Positions 46,127-55,756 of a stretch of DNA of 64,000 nt are shown here, in pieces. Each line of letters begins with the position of its first letter. The stretch's first letter is position 1. Origin of the DNA: Limnobacter sp. MED105 (lineage in GTDB: Bacteria; Pseudomonadota; Gammaproteobacteria; Burkholderiales; Burkholderiaceae_B); contig NZ_ABCT01000007.1 in the NCBI RefSeq assembly GCF_000170915.1, forward strand, positions 98,477 through 162,476, given 5' to 3'. A program made the position numbers and the translations under genes. The notes below the pieces were generated by a model. That model had not been told where the DNA came from. It worked only from the letters and a program-made list of their open reading frames with translations, and made no database searches.

Positions 46127-48049
46127 TTGAATAATTCGTTTTCCAAAGCAGCAGTTTGGTTGGTTGTAGCGCTGGTGCTCTTTACTGTGTTCAAACAGTT
46201 TGAAGGGCAGCAAACACGCTCCAACGAAATGACCTATTCCGAGTTCATGCAGGATGCGCAAAATGGACGCATCAAGAGCGTGATCGTTGAAGGCCGCACC
46301 GTGCGTGCCCTCACCACCGACGACCGTGAGCGCGTGGTGTATTCACCCGGCGACATCTGGATGGTGGGTGATCTGCTGAAGTACGGTGTGCAGGTGCGCG
46401 CCAAACCCGAAGAAGAACCCTCTTTGTTGATGAGTCTGTTCGTCAGCTGGTTCCCCATGATCCTGTTGATTGGCGTGTGGATTTTCTTTATGCGTCAAAT
46501 GCAGGGCGGCGGCAAGGGCGGAGCGTTCAGCTTCGGTAAAAGCCGTGCCAAGTTGCTGGATGAAAACACCAACCCGGTTACTTTTGCAGACGTGGCCGGT
46601 TGCGACGAAGCCAAAGAAGATGTGCAGGAAATGGTGGATTTCCTGAAAGATCCCACAAGGTTTCAGAAGCTGGGTGGCCGAATTCCGCGTGGTGTACTGA
46701 TGGTGGGTTCACCAGGTACCGGTAAAACCTTGCTGGCCAAGGCGATTGCGGGTGAAGCCAAAGTACCTTTCTTCGCGATTTCCGGTTCTGATTTCGTTGA
46801 AATGTTTGTGGGTGTGGGCGCAGCCCGTGTTCGTGACATGTTCGAACAGGCGAAGAAGCAGGCACCTTGCATTATTTTCATTGACGAAATTGATGCGGTG
46901 GGGCGCCAGCGCGGTGCAGGTTTGGGTGGCGGTAACGACGAACGCGAGCAAACCCTGAACCAGATGCTGGTTGAAATGGACGGTTTTTCGACCGACCAGG
47001 CGATTATCGTGATTGCGGCCACAAACCGCCCCGATGTATTGGATCCAGCGTTGCTGCGCCCAGGTCGTTTTGACCGTCAGGTGGTGGTCAGCCTGCCCGA
47101 TATTCGTGGTCGCGAGCAGATTTTAAAAGTGCACATGCGAAAAATTCCAATGTCGCCCGATGTGAATGCATCTGTGTTGGCGCGTGGTTGCCCTGGTTTT
47201 TCAGGCGCAGATTTGGCCAACCTGGTGAACGAAGCTGCTTTGTTTGCTGCACGTCGAAATGGCCGTGTGGTTGAAATGAACGACTTTGAAAAAGCCAAAG
47301 ACAAAATCATCATGGGCGCCGAGCGCCGCAGCATGGTGATGCCCGAAGAGGAACGCCGCAACACGGCTTACCATGAGTCGGGCCACGCTGTGGTTGCCAA
47401 GTTGATGACAAAAACCGACCCTGTGCACAAAGTGACCATTATTCCGCGGGGCCGTGCTTTGGGTGTGACCATGCAGTTGCCCGAAGGTGACCGCTACAGC
47501 ATGGACAAAGAACGCATGCTGTGTACCATTGCTGTGCTGTTTGGTGGTCGTATTGCTGAAGAAATTTTCATGAACCAGATGACCACTGGTGCATCGAATG
47601 ACTTTGAGCGTGCAACAGCCATTGCCCGCGACATGGTGACCCGTTACGGCATGACCGAGGCTCTTGGCCCCATGGTGTATGCCGAGAACGAAGGCGAGGT
47701 GTTCCTCGGCCGCTCAGTGACCAAGACCACACACATGAGCGAGCAAACCATGCAAATGGTGGATGCTGAAATTCGCAAGATCATTGATTCCCAGTACAAA
47801 GTGGCTTGGGACATCCTCGATCAAAATCGCGACAAAGTACACGTTATGGCCAAGGCCTTGTTGGAATGGGAAACCATTGATGCCGATCAGATCAACGACA
47901 TCATGGATGGCAAGGACCCTCGCCCGCCGTCAACTGGCGGTAGCACACCTCCTGCGGGTGGCAGCCCCAGCTCCAGTGGTGGCGGTGGCGAGAAGGTTGC
48001 TCCTTCGCCTCAGCCTGCACCTGCTGCAATGAGTGTGAAAGCGGATTAA
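46127..48049 (+). CDS. ftsH: ATP-dependent zinc metalloprotease FtsH
   Basis: This 640-residue membrane protease degrades membrane and regulatory proteins. It has two N-terminal helices ([37 protein letters not shown]), an AAA ATPase with Walker A GSPGTGKT near residue 196, [11 protein letters not shown]alker B and the arginine-finger region. The metalloprotease motif HESGHAVV is near residue 415. The C-terminal tail is Pro/Ser/Gly-rich. I chose the TTG at 46127, giving the family start MNNSFSK, because GAGGAG lies 8 bases upstream; a GTG at 46121 is too close to that site. Confidence 0.97.
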   Translation: MNNSFSKAAVWLVVALVLFTVFKQFEGQQTRSNEMTYSEFMQDAQNGRIKSVIVEGRTVRALTTDDRERVVYSPGDIWMVGDLLKYGVQVRAKPEEEPSLLMSLFVSWFPMILLIGVWIFFMRQMQGGGKGGAFSFGKSRAKLLDENTNPVTFADVAGCDEAKEDVQEMVDFLKDPTRFQKLGGRIPRGVLMVGSPGTGKTLLAKAIAGEAKVPFFAISGSDFVEMFVGVGAARVRDMFEQAKKQAPCIIFIDEIDAVGRQRGAGLGGGNDEREQTLNQMLVEMDGFSTDQAIIVIAATNRPDVLDPALLRPGRFDRQVVVSLPDIRGREQILKVHMRKIPMSPDVNASVLARGCPGFSGADLANLVNEAALFAARRNGRVVEMNDFEKAKDKIIMGAERRSMVMPEEERRNTAYHESGHAVVAKLMTKTDPVHKVTIIPRGRALGVTMQLPEGDRYSMDKERMLCTIAVLFGGRIAEEIFMNQMTTGASNDFERATAIARDMVTRYGMTEALGPMVYAENEGEVFLGRSVTKTTHMSEQTMQMVDAEIRKIIDSQYKVAWDILDQNRDKVHVMAKALLEWETIDADQINDIMDGKDPRPPSTGGSTPPAGGSPSSSGGGGEKVAPSPQPAPAAMSVKAD

Positions 48050-48072
48050 TTTTCGCCTGGTTGTTAAAAATG

Positions 48073-48105
48073 AAAGCCGTTGGTTTTGCGACCAACGGCT
48101 TTTTT
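48073..48105 (+). terminator. rho-independent terminator after ftsH
   Basis: AAAGCCGTTGGT pairs perfectly with ACCAACGGCTTT around a 6-base loop (TTTGCG) and is followed by a T-run. This separates ftsH from folP, which in other genomes can be co-transcribed with it. Confidence 0.9.
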
Positions 48106-48131
48106 GTTGCTTGCTTCGGAGTTGGGTTATG

Positions 48132-48246
48132 GCGAGGCTTGGGTGCTACGTCACCAAGCCTTAAGCAAGTCTTTTGATTGTGGCGCGGCGTTGGTGTGGT
48201 CGAGACCTGGGTACTGTGCCACCTTGCCTAAGCAATGCTTCTGATC
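48132..48246 (+). repeat. diverged tandem duplication at the left edge of structured repeat copy B
   Basis: The stretch 48132-48179 (GCGAGGCTTGGGTGC...) is repeated with changes at 48201-48246 (CGAGACCTGGGTACT...), 69 bases apart. Both contain a GCCTTAAGCAAG/GCCTAAGCAATG core. The second unit runs into the first conserved block of repeat copy B, so this looks like a partial duplication of its 5' end. Confidence 0.55.
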
Positions 48247-48639
48247 CGGCTTGATGCTTCTGGCTTGGGGCATGCGAAACGCTTAAGCGTCTTCGCATCG
48301 GTTCCTAGCGGAACCGCCCCGCGCTACGAAGCCGCCGGGAAGCCTTGCAAAGCCGGCAAGGCGGCACAGCGCCCAAGCCTCGCCCGAACCAACGCCAGCA
48401 GCGCCAACGCCCGCGCTAGTAGGCCAGTAAGCCAGTACGCTAACTCCGTTGCCAGTGCGCTCAGGGCCGATACCCTCGCAGCGCCGATCAAGAAAACCTG
48501 CCCTTGGTGTTGAATTAACCGTCCGTTCGGCGAGGCCGAAAGCGCAGCCCGCCCGCTGTTTAGCGGGTGCGCTTAGGGCGGTTAATCAATAACAAGGGGG
48601 TATTCAGGTTTTCTGGCGAGAGAGGGTATGCACCTGAGC
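48220..48639 (+). repeat. structured dispersed repeat, copy B
   Basis: This 420-bp element lies in the 700-base gap between ftsH and folP and matches the reverse complement of 20011-20380. Conserved blocks include GGCTTGATGCTTCTGGCTTG followed by GGGCATGCGAAACGC, and the right end with GCGAGAGAGGGTATG. Paired elements are: a hairpin ATGCGAA (48272-48278)/TTCGCAT (48292-48298); GGTTCC-TAGC-GGAACC (48300-48315); outer arms AGAAAACCTG (48491-48500)/CAGGTTTTCT (48605-48614); and inner arms ATTAACCG (48514-48521)/CGGTTAAT (48579-48586). The segment between the two conserved halves is longer than in copy A. After the element, 48640-48762 holds a second CACCTGAGC copy and a GCTGTGAGCACAGC hairpin, but no gene. 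Confidence 0.85.
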
Positions 48640-48762
48640 AAGCTTGGACAAACGGGTGCGCACCTGAGCGGGCTAGGCTAACGGATAAGCTGTGAGCACA
48701 GCAGGCGAACTAAGCTGCTGCTATGCCGTAAAATACCAGCACAGCAACTCACAAGGCAGCAC

Positions 48763-49599
48763 ATGGTTCGCACTTGGAAAGCAGGTCGTTTCGAGCTTAC
48801 CTACACCCACGGCAAGCCCCTGATTATGGGTATTGTGAATGTAACCCCCGACTCATTTTCGGATGGCGGTCGGTACAACCAAACCAGCCTGGCCATTGAG
48901 CATGCCCGCAAGCTGGTGGAGCAGGGCGCGCAAATTCTGGACATTGGCGGGGAGTCGACCCGCCCAGGTGCGCAGGGTGTTGATGCCGACGACGAATGGG
49001 CGCGTGTTGCAGAGGTTCTGAAAGAGTTGATGAACTGGAATGTGCCCTTGTCCATCGACACCATGAAAGCCAATGTGATGGCGCGTGCCGTGCATTTGGG
49101 TGTGGATATTTTGAACGATGTGAACGGTTTTCGGGATGCGGGTGCGGAGGCGGTGCTTGCGCAGTCGAATGCAGGAGCGGTGGTGATGCACATGCAAGGC
49201 GAGCCGCGAACGATGCAAAAATCGCCCCAGTACACCAATGTGGTCAGCGAGGTTGAGGGGTTTTTGAACCAACGCATGGTGGCGCTTGAGCAGACAGGTG
49301 TGCAATCCAGCCGTGTTCTTGTTGACCCTGGCTTTGGTTTTGGCAAAACACTGCAACACAACATTGATTTGCTGAAAGCAACGCCCTTGTTCTCTACCTT
49401 CGGTGCGGGCGTGTTGGTGGGCGTATCGCGCAAGCGCATGATTGCGGAGCTAACCGGGCAAGCCGACCCGGGTTTACGTACTGCGGGCTCGGTGGCTGCG
49501 GCTACCTATGCGGCGCAACATGGGGCGGCTGTGTTGCGGGTGCACGATGTGCGTGAAACTGTGGAGGCTTTGAAAGTGGCCTTCGCCTTGAATCAATGA
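48763..49599 (+). CDS. folP: dihydropteroate synthase
   Basis: This 278-residue enzyme condenses p-aminobenzoate with dihydropterin pyrophosphate in folate synthesis; it is the sulfonamide target. Motifs: IMGIVNVTPDSFSDGGRY near residue 22, GAQILDIGGESTRPGA near residue 55, LSIDTMKANV, NDVNGF, and VGVSRKRMIAELTG. Its stop overlaps the next start (ATGATG). It follows structured repeat copy B rather than ftsH directly. Confidence 0.97.
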   Translation: MVRTWKAGRFELTYTHGKPLIMGIVNVTPDSFSDGGRYNQTSLAIEHARKLVEQGAQILDIGGESTRPGAQGVDADDEWARVAEVLKELMNWNVPLSIDTMKANVMARAVHLGVDILNDVNGFRDAGAEAVLAQSNAGAVVMHMQGEPRTMQKSPQYTNVVSEVEGFLNQRMVALEQTGVQSSRVLVDPGFGFGKTLQHNIDLLKATPLFSTFGAGVLVGVSRKRMIAELTGQADPGLRTAGSVAAATYAAQHGAAVLRVHDVRETVEALKVAFALNQ

Positions 49600-50588
49600 T
49601 GCAGGCTGCCAGCGTGCTCAAGCTGCCCACGATTTTCGTGAGTGTCGCTGCGTATTGCGAGCCCCATCTGCATTTGACCATTCATCAATTGTTTGCCAAA
49701 GCAACTTATCCGCAGCGAATTTATGTGGGTTTGGTTGATCAGTCCGAGCAGCTGAACCCGGCATGGTTGAGTCAGTTTCCTGCGCGCAAAAACATCAACT
49801 ATGTGGGATTGTCGCCTGTTGATTCCCGCGGGGTAAGTTGGGCGAGGTCGATCGCTTTTTCTTTGTACAACGATCAGGATTATTTGCTGCAAATTGATTC
49901 TCATACTTTGTTTGATCCAGCTTGGGATGAATTGTTGATTGATCAACTACAGCAACTGCAGGCCGCGCACCCAAAGCCTTTAATTAGCACATACCCCCCA
50001 GGTTTCCGGTTCGATGGGCAGGGCAGGGCGGTGGCGGATGAACCTTCAAAATCGGATGAGATATTTTTCATTGAACGCGACCCTGGCAGTGTGTTGACGG
50101 CAGATCGAGCGGTGCTGCAGTTCCGGGTGGTTCGCAAGCGGACTGAGCCGCCCGAAGTGACCCACCTTCCCGGTTTTCATGTGGGGGCCTGTTTTCTGTT
50201 CACGACCGGCGATTTTACCCAGCAGGTGCCGTACGACCCCTATCTGTATTTTCGGGGTGAGGAGCAAAGCCTGTCCCTGCGCGCGCATGCGAAGGGTTAT
50301 CAGGTGTTTCACCCCCGGCACAATCTGATTCCGCTGTATCACCTGTATAAAGAAGTGGGCCGAGTGGTTGAAGGCCAGCATTGGCACCCCGACATGGAGG
50401 CCAAGCGCCACACCGCTTTTGGCTGGTTGCAACAGCGCTCCAACGAACGCACCAACGCGTTGTTCACGCCGGGCGCTGATTTGGGGGTGTACGGTATTGA
50501 GAACCCGGCGCACCTCGAAAGCTTTTGTAAATTAAGCGGGATCGATTACCTGGGGCGCAGCGCAGTTCCCGTAAAATCAGACCTATAA
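49596..50588 (+). CDS. GlcNAc-type glycosyltransferase (GT60-like)
   Basis: This 330-residue protein has the fold and motifs of the eukaryote-like 'glycosyltransferase (GlcNAc)' family: [37 protein letters not shown] at the N-terminus, [34 protein letters not shown] with a DSH/DxD-like metal site near residue 105, and [40 protein letters not shown]. Relatives attach GlcNAc to hydroxyproline or serine/threonine residues, so protein or surface glycosylation is possible. It overlaps folP by four bases and precedes glmM by 29 bases, a place where most relatives have nothing. Confidence 0.82.
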   Translation: MMQAASVLKLPTIFVSVAAYCEPHLHLTIHQLFAKATYPQRIYVGLVDQSEQLNPAWLSQFPARKNINYVGLSPVDSRGVSWARSIAFSLYNDQDYLLQIDSHTLFDPAWDELLIDQLQQLQAAHPKPLISTYPPGFRFDGQGRAVADEPSKSDEIFFIERDPGSVLTADRAVLQFRVVRKRTEPPEVTHLPGFHVGACFLFTTGDFTQQVPYDPYLYFRGEEQSLSLRAHAKGYQVFHPRHNLIPLYHLYKEVGRVVEGQHWHPDMEAKRHTAFGWLQQRSNERTNALFTPGADLGVYGIENPAHLESFCKLSGIDYLGRSAVPVKSDL

Positions 50589-50617
50589 ACATTATTCACC
50601 TATATTGCAGATATTCC

Positions 50618-51961
50618 ATGAGCAGACAATATTTCGGTACCGATGGCATTCGCGGCACAGTGGGACAAAACCCCATGGTTCCCGATTTCGTGTTGCGTTT
50701 GGGGCAAGCCGCGGGCACGGTGCTGGCCAAACACGAAGGCGATGGAAGGCGCCCGCGTGTGTTGATTGGCAAAGACACCCGCGTGAGTGGCTATTTGCTG
50801 GAAAGCTGCCTTGAAGCGGGCTTTACGTCGGTGGGTGTAGATGTAGTGATGGTGGGGCCCATGCCCACTGCGGGTGTGGCCTATTTGGCACGCGCCTTGA
50901 ATATGTCGGCTGGCGTGGTGATCAGTGCGTCCCACAACCCTTACCAAGACAATGGCATCAAGTTTTTCTCGGGTGAGGGCACCAAATTGCCCGATGCCTG
51001 GGAAATGGAAATTGAGGCACAACTGGCGCTGAATGCGCCTTGTAAATCGTCGGAAGAGTTGGGCAAGGCCAAGCGCTTAAACGACGCTGCGGGCCGCTAC
51101 ATCGAATTTTGTAAAGGCACCTTTCCCCGGGACAAACACCTGCGTGGTTTGAAAATTGTGGTGGATTGTGCCAATGGTGCAGCCTACCAAATTGCGCCTG
51201 CGGTTTTCCGTGAACTGGGGGCCGATGTGGTCGTGTTGGCCGATCAGCCCGATGGTTTGAACATTAACCGTGGTGTGGGTGCCACCTATCCTGATTTCGT
51301 GGCCAGGGCTGTGTTTGAACACAAGGCCGATTACGGTTTTGCGCTGGATGGCGACGCGGACCGCTTGATTTGCGTCGATGGTAGCGGCCGAATTTACAAC
51401 GGCGATGAGTTGTTGTTTGCCTTGGTGGCCGAGCGCTTGCACATGCAGGGCAAGGTGGACGGCGTGGTGGGCACTTTGATGAGCAACCTGGGGCTTGAAC
51501 TGGCCTTGAATAAACTGAATGTGGGTTTTGAGCGCGCCAAGGTGGGTGATCGCTATGTATTTGAAAAACTGCAGGCCAATGGCTGGCAGTTGGGGGGTGA
51601 AAGTTCAGGGCATTTGTTGGTTCTTGACCGCCATTCCACTGGTGACGGCATTGTGAGTGCCCTTCAGGTGCTGCGCGCTGTGCGCAACCTGGGCATGCCC
51701 CTGGCCGACATTTTGAAGCCCGTGGCCATGCTGCCACAGGTGCTTAAAAACGCCCGTTTGCCGGTTGGGTACGATTGGGCCAACGATGTGAAAGTGCAGG
51801 GTGTATGTGAGGCTGTGAAGGCTGAGTTGGGTGGCAATGGTCGTTTGTTGATTCGTCCTTCTGGCACCGAGCCTGTGTTGCGCGTGATGGTGGAAACGGC
51901 CGACAAATCGACAGCCAATCGCCTGGTCGATTCCATTCTTGAAGCCTTGCCCAAAGCCTGA
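50618..51961 (+). CDS. glmM: phosphoglucosamine mutase
   Basis: This 447-residue mutase converts glucosamine-6-phosphate to glucosamine-1-phosphate on the way to UDP-GlcNAc. It starts [17 protein letters not shown], carries the phosphoserine in [16 protein letters not shown] near residue 103, the metal-binding [12 protein letters not shown] near residue 246, ESSGH for substrate contact, and [12 protein letters not shown] near the C-terminus. Its product feeds the sugar donor probably used by the preceding glycosyltransferase. Confidence 0.98.
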   Translation: MSRQYFGTDGIRGTVGQNPMVPDFVLRLGQAAGTVLAKHEGDGRRPRVLIGKDTRVSGYLLESCLEAGFTSVGVDVVMVGPMPTAGVAYLARALNMSAGVVISASHNPYQDNGIKFFSGEGTKLPDAWEMEIEAQLALNAPCKSSEELGKAKRLNDAAGRYIEFCKGTFPRDKHLRGLKIVVDCANGAAYQIAPAVFRELGADVVVLADQPDGLNINRGVGATYPDFVARAVFEHKADYGFALDGDADRLICVDGSGRIYNGDELLFALVAERLHMQGKVDGVVGTLMSNLGLELALNKLNVGFERAKVGDRYVFEKLQANGWQLGGESSGHLLVLDRHSTGDGIVSALQVLRAVRNLGMPLADILKPVAMLPQVLKNARLPVGYDWANDVKVQGVCEAVKAELGGNGRLLIRPSGTEPVLRVMVETADKSTANRLVDSILEALPKA

Positions 51962-51972
51962 TTCAGCTTTAC

Positions 51973-52839
51973 TCAGCTTGCCGGAAGCGTTACCCAACTG
52001 CACACCTGTAAGTCTTTTACAGAGTGTTGAAGGTAGCGCCCCTGCCGAACTTCATACCGACCATATTGAAAGGTGACGCCAGCCGCTTGTTGTTGGCTGG
52101 CGTACTTCAGGGCTGAATCCAGATTGTTCTCGTGCGGCAGGTTGAGTGGCGAGTAATTTTTCGGATAACCCTCCAGGTAATAGCCTTGCGCTGTTTGAAT
52201 GGTGGCGCGCTCGCCCTTCAAGCGATTGAGGTTCAATCGCAGATGCGTGTCGCTGGCACCGCCGCCGGTTTGGCAAGACACGATGTCATAGCCCATCAAA
52301 ATCAGTTTTGAGATCAGCCGATGAATGGTCTCGCTGTCAGATAACTTGTTGGATTCAAAAATAATTTGATGCGGCCATTGTTCGGGTTTCGCATCGCTGA
52401 AAAAGTCATTCAGTATGACTGCATCATGGCCTTCGGTGTCGACCTTGAGCATGAACACCCCGTCAACTTCGTGTTGTTTAAAAACGGTTTGCAGTCGAAG
52501 GCACGGTACTGCCTGGGTCACCAAAACTTCTTCTTGGGCCAAGCCTGTTTTCTGAAGGTGTTTTGTCACTGTGGGGTGAGGTGCGCCGATTGAATTACAG
52601 CCGCGAAGCCAGTTGGGCAGTTTGTGTTTTGCCAGAGTTTGAGGTGGTATGAAATAGACATTTACCGAGCCTTCAACATTGGAGATGGCCGCGTTGATTT
52701 TTTTACAGCCTGGGCGATTTGGAAGGCGGTCGATGTAAAGTGATATGGGATCAATGGACAGGCCGCGCGTATTGGGGCCAGCCGCCTGAATCAGGGTGTT
52801 GAAGTCGGAGGTGCCAATTTCAATGAAGTCCAGGAACAT
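51973..52839 (-). CDS. FkbM family methyltransferase
   Basis: This 288-residue protein begins with a short SAM-binding Rossmann start (FLDFIEIGTSDFNTL) and contains the FkbM pattern of GLSIDPISLYIDRLPNRPGCKKINAAISNVEGSVNVYF and VDGVFMLKVDTEGHDAVILNDFF (Asp-x-Glu-Gly-x-Glu/Asp-type motif). The C-terminal third is not family-like. FkbM enzymes O-methylate sugars, lipids or polyketides. It is convergent with glmM and divergent from the secreted zincin. Confidence 0.82.
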   Translation of the reverse strand: MFLDFIEIGTSDFNTLIQAAGPNTRGLSIDPISLYIDRLPNRPGCKKINAAISNVEGSVNVYFIPPQTLAKHKLPNWLRGCNSIGAPHPTVTKHLQKTGLAQEEVLVTQAVPCLRLQTVFKQHEVDGVFMLKVDTEGHDAVILNDFFSDAKPEQWPHQIIFESNKLSDSETIHRLISKLILMGYDIVSCQTGGGASDTHLRLNLNRLKGERATIQTAQGYYLEGYPKNYSPLNLPHENNLDSALKYASQQQAAGVTFQYGRYEVRQGRYLQHSVKDLQVCSWVTLPAS

Positions 52840-52868
52840 AATGTTTTCAGTCAGATTTCAGTAAAGAA

Positions 52869-53834
52869 ATGATGCAAATAAAAGAAATATGCCGATATTT
52901 GCCGAGCCAGGTTTTCAGTGTAATCAAGCCTGAACCGCATTCGCTCTGCTTGCCCGGATTGTTGGTATTTTTAATCCTTGCGCAGTCTGCGTGGGCCAAG
53001 CCTCACCCCAAAGCACTTTACACCCACAGTGTGGCTGAAGGGGTGTTCAGGGTTTTCTACACCACCGAAGGCAAACATGCCGTTCCTCCAGATGACCGGA
53101 ATGGCAATGGGGTTCCCGATCGAGTAGACGATATTTTTGTGCAACTAAAGGCTGCGGATTGGTTATATCAAACCCAGCTGAATTTGGTTCCGCCTTTGAA
53201 ACACCCGAGATACGCTCAAAGCGATGGAATCGAGGTGCATATTCAGCACTTCGACCAGGGTACAGGCCTTGCGTTTGATGAGCCCACCAAACCCAACTGG
53301 TACGAGGGTCAGTCCTCCAAGGCCTTTACGCTGAAAATAAAAATTGGTTCACAGGTGGACCCTCGCCTGAGCACCACGCCCGCCCATGAACTGTTCCATG
53401 TGTACCAATACGCCTATTCGCCCTTTAAAACCAAGTGGTTTACCGAGGGTATGGCCAGGTGGCTGGAGGAGCCTTTTTCCCGGCAAACCCAGTTTGCAGT
53501 GCCGCCCTCGCCATCCACCTGTCGGGAGTTGACTGGTATGGCTTACAACGCGAATGGGTTTTTTGCCCAGCTTGCAGAGCGGCAAGTGAGCGGGTTTGAT
53601 CGGGCAGCCATTGCCGATGAATATCGGCAGTTTGTGTATTCAGATGGCAGCCCGGCGATCAGAAACCGATCGGTTTTCAAGTTTCGCCCAGTTAAAACAT
53701 GGCTGGAACGTGCTGCTGAGTTGGGAGCGAAGGAATCGCGCAAACTCGGCGTAGTTGAAGGCAAATGGCCTGAGCCCCTTCAACGCAGCGCCCAATTTGA
53801 CTTAACGCTGTGTGAGGCCTTGACGAAACCTTGA
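52869..53834 (+). CDS. secreted zincin-type putative metalloprotease
   Basis: This 321-residue protein has an N-terminal signal sequence (LCLPGLLVFLILAQSAWA, about residues 26-43) and a zinc protease signature. HELFHVYQY (HExxH, near residue 174) is followed about 20 residues later by WFTEGMARWLEE, whose Glu is the likely third ligand (gluzincin arrangement). An Asp-rich segment, PPDDRNGNGVPDRVDDIF, could bind calcium. The family is mostly uncharacterised (MXAN_6640-like putative metalloproteases). The start gives a long polar n-region; a later start is possible. Confidence 0.75.
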   Translation: MMQIKEICRYLPSQVFSVIKPEPHSLCLPGLLVFLILAQSAWAKPHPKALYTHSVAEGVFRVFYTTEGKHAVPPDDRNGNGVPDRVDDIFVQLKAADWLYQTQLNLVPPLKHPRYAQSDGIEVHIQHFDQGTGLAFDEPTKPNWYEGQSSKAFTLKIKIGSQVDPRLSTTPAHELFHVYQYAYSPFKTKWFTEGMARWLEEPFSRQTQFAVPPSPSTCRELTGMAYNANGFFAQLAERQVSGFDRAAIADEYRQFVYSDGSPAIRNRSVFKFRPVKTWLERAAELGAKESRKLGVVEGKWPEPLQRSAQFDLTLCEALTKP

Positions 53835-53861
53835 AATCAACATAAAATTCCGCTTCTTTGT

Positions 53862-53938
<77 letters not shown>

Positions 53939-54015
53939 CCGAATTTAAAGGATGTTCTATCCTTGTCCAGTGGGTGCTTTCTACCCATTCGCGTGTGCGA
54001 GTTACAATGCAAATT

Positions 54016-54092
54016 CTGCCCGTAGCTCAGTTGGATAGAGCATCGGCCTTCTAAGCCGAGGGTCGGGGGTTCGAACCCCTCCGGGCAGGCCA
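54016..54092 (+). tRNA. tRNA-Arg (anticodon UCU)
   Basis: Acceptor arms CTGCCCG and CGGGCAG pair perfectly; the D-arm is AGCTCAGTTGGATAGAGC, the anticodon loop is CTTCTAA with UCU, the T-arm contains GGTTCGAACC, and CCA is encoded at 54090-54092. Confidence 0.97.
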
Positions 54093-54115
54093 AGAATTTA
54101 GTACCGGTTTACGGT

Positions 54116-54192
54116 GGCGGTGTTAGCTCAGTTGGTAGAGCAATGGATTGTGATTCCATGGGTCGTGGGTTCGAGCCCCATACATCGCCCCA
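54116..54192 (+). tRNA. tRNA-His (anticodon GUG)
   Basis: The acceptor GCGGTGT pairs with ACATCGC (one G-T), with the extra G-1 at 54116 opposite the C73 discriminator that marks tRNA-His. The anticodon loop TTGTGAT carries GUG and CCA is encoded. Accessory DNA begins directly downstream, so its 3' end is a candidate integration site. Confidence 0.97.
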
Positions 54193-54760
54193 ACAATATC
54201 AAGGACTTAGCGCTGTAAGGTGCTAGGTCCTTCTTGTTTCTTGCCTGCATTATTCTCGACAGAGAAATTTCCTCACTGGCCATTTATTTGGAAATTTGCC
54301 TTTTAGTCTCCACCCATCAGTATGCGGCTGTGACAAGCCTGTGACAAATTCTGTGACAAGTTTTCTGTCACAGACGTTTCGTGAGTATCGACCTATCTTT
54401 GACACATGTTTATCTGTCACATAAGAAGAAATTCAACTTGGTGGCAGTGTTTAACGACAAGTAACCTCTGAAACGAAGCTTCCGCTAATCGCCCGAGGCG
54501 GACGTTGGAAGGGCCCTGTGGAAGTTCTTGGTTATTAGTAAAAGTGTACTTCGGTACCTAGACGGTAGCCGCTGATGAACTGATCTTCAGAATCGGGTCG
54601 CAATTTTACCGTTTGGTGGCGAATAACTGGGATTTATTTTTCATGTTGTTTATGTGATGCTTAGCGTGCATTTGAAATAGTTAAGTTAAAGAAATAACTT
54701 TCGATGTTCGCATCAATTAATCTCGCCGTTATTGTTCGATAAATCAAGTTAGGCATCGGA
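54193..54760. other. gene-free stretch between tRNA-His and the first accessory gene
   Basis: This stretch of about 570 bases has no supportable gene. It holds the tRNA terminator and three direct TGTGACAA repeats at 54329, 54340 and 54352 (11-12 base spacing), with inverted copies TGTCACAG at 54366 and TGTCAC at 54415. At the right end is GTTAGGC (54748-54754), the integron crossover core, directly before the RelA/SpoT-domain gene. The TGTGACAA units could be recombinase arm sites or regulator sites. Confidence 0.6.
54201..54232 (+). terminator. terminator of the tRNA cluster
   Basis: AAGGACTTAGC pairs with GCTAGGTCCTT (one G-T) around a 10-base loop and is followed by CTTGTTTCTTG. It ends the three-tRNA transcript. 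Confidence 0.75.
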
Positions 54761-55756
54761 ATGACCAGTGAAGCACTCCAAACCCAATTCAATACATTAG
54801 TCGGAGACGCAACTCGACTGCGCATTGCACTCTTGGATCAACTCGAAAGTCTCTTCTCAACCAATGGAGTCACGCTGGGCGTTCCAATGGAAGGACGCGT
54901 TAAGTCATGGACCTCTATCGCCGAGAAGATAGAACGAAAGTCCCTCAAAATACAGAATCTTCAAGACTTAGACGATTTCGTCGGCCTTCGAATCATTCTG
55001 CTATTTCTGCCCGATGTAGTGCGCGTTAACGAACTACTTCACGCCACGTTCAACGTACTGAGTACAGAGGACACATCGATTCGCCTGACAGAAAGTCAGT
55101 TCGGCTATCAATCCCGTCACTACATACTGAGACTCCCTGAACCGTGGCTGCGCGTTCCGAGTTTTGCAGGGCTTGGACATCTGAAAGCGGAGATACAAGT
55201 ACGTACGCTAGCGCAGCATATCTGGGCCGCCGCGTCACACAAGCTTCAATACAAACATGAAGCTACGGTACCTCCGCCACTAAAGCGCTCGATACACCGA
55301 GTTTCCGCCTTGCTGGAGACTATCGATCTAGAGTTTGAGCGGCTTCTTGCTGAACGAGCCTTGTATGTAGAGGCGGGAATTTCCAAACTGGATCCGTCTG
55401 AACCCCTAAATGTCGATATTGCCCGGTCGGTGCTCTCCGACATGCTCCCACCACAAAACCGCAACGGCGACGAAAATTACGCAGAATTGCTCAATGACCT
55501 TTTTCACTTCGGTATAAATACCGCCGACGATTTGCGGGAGCTACTAGCCAAGCACATTACTGAGATCCTCGTTGCTGAGGCAGAGCGTGTTAACCAGAGT
55601 GAACAAGACGAGGAGTATTTCGGCACTACACCCGAGCGAGCCGCTGCCGGCGTTTTCTTCACTCATGTTGGCCTGGCTAGGCAAGCGCTCTCTGAGGAGT
55701 TTGGATACGAAATAGTCGGTGATTGGATCCGTTCAAACATGGCGCTCGATGACTAA
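54761..55756 (+). CDS. RelA/SpoT-domain protein (putative small alarmone synthetase)
   Basis: This 331-residue protein has a RelA/SpoT synthetase domain in its first 190 residues. It shows MEGRVKSWTSIAEKIERK near 42 (ATP-contact Arg and Lys), LDDFVGLRIILLF near 70 with the catalytic Asp, FGYQSRHYIL near 113 with the stacking Tyr, and LKAEIQVRTLAQHIWA near 143 with the catalytic Glu. The key residues look intact, so (p)ppGpp-type or other pyrophosphokinase activity is plausible. There is no HD hydrolase domain, and the C-terminal 130 residues are unfamiliar. It may be a toxin-type synthetase. Seven bases upstream lies GTTAGGC, suggesting that it is an integron cassette gene. Confidence 0.82.
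   Translation: MTSEALQTQFNTLVGDATRLRIALLDQLESLFSTNGVTLGVPMEGRVKSWTSIAEKIERKSLKIQNLQDLDDFVGLRIILLFLPDVVRVNELLHATFNVLSTEDTSIRLTESQFGYQSRHYILRLPEPWLRVPSFAGLGHLKAEIQVRTLAQHIWAAASHKLQYKHEATVPPPLKRSIHRVSALLETIDLEFERLLAERALYVEAGISKLDPSEPLNVDIARSVLSDMLPPQNRNGDENYAELLNDLFHFGINTADDLRELLAKHITEILVAEAERVNQSEQDEEYFGTTPERAAAGVFFTHVGLARQALSEEFGYEIVGDWIRSNMALDD

Noticed and set aside
48235..48513. 92-codon ORF within structured repeat copy B
   Set aside because: It has no counterpart of the same frame in copy A and shows Ala-rich translation typical of noncoding GC-rich repeats.
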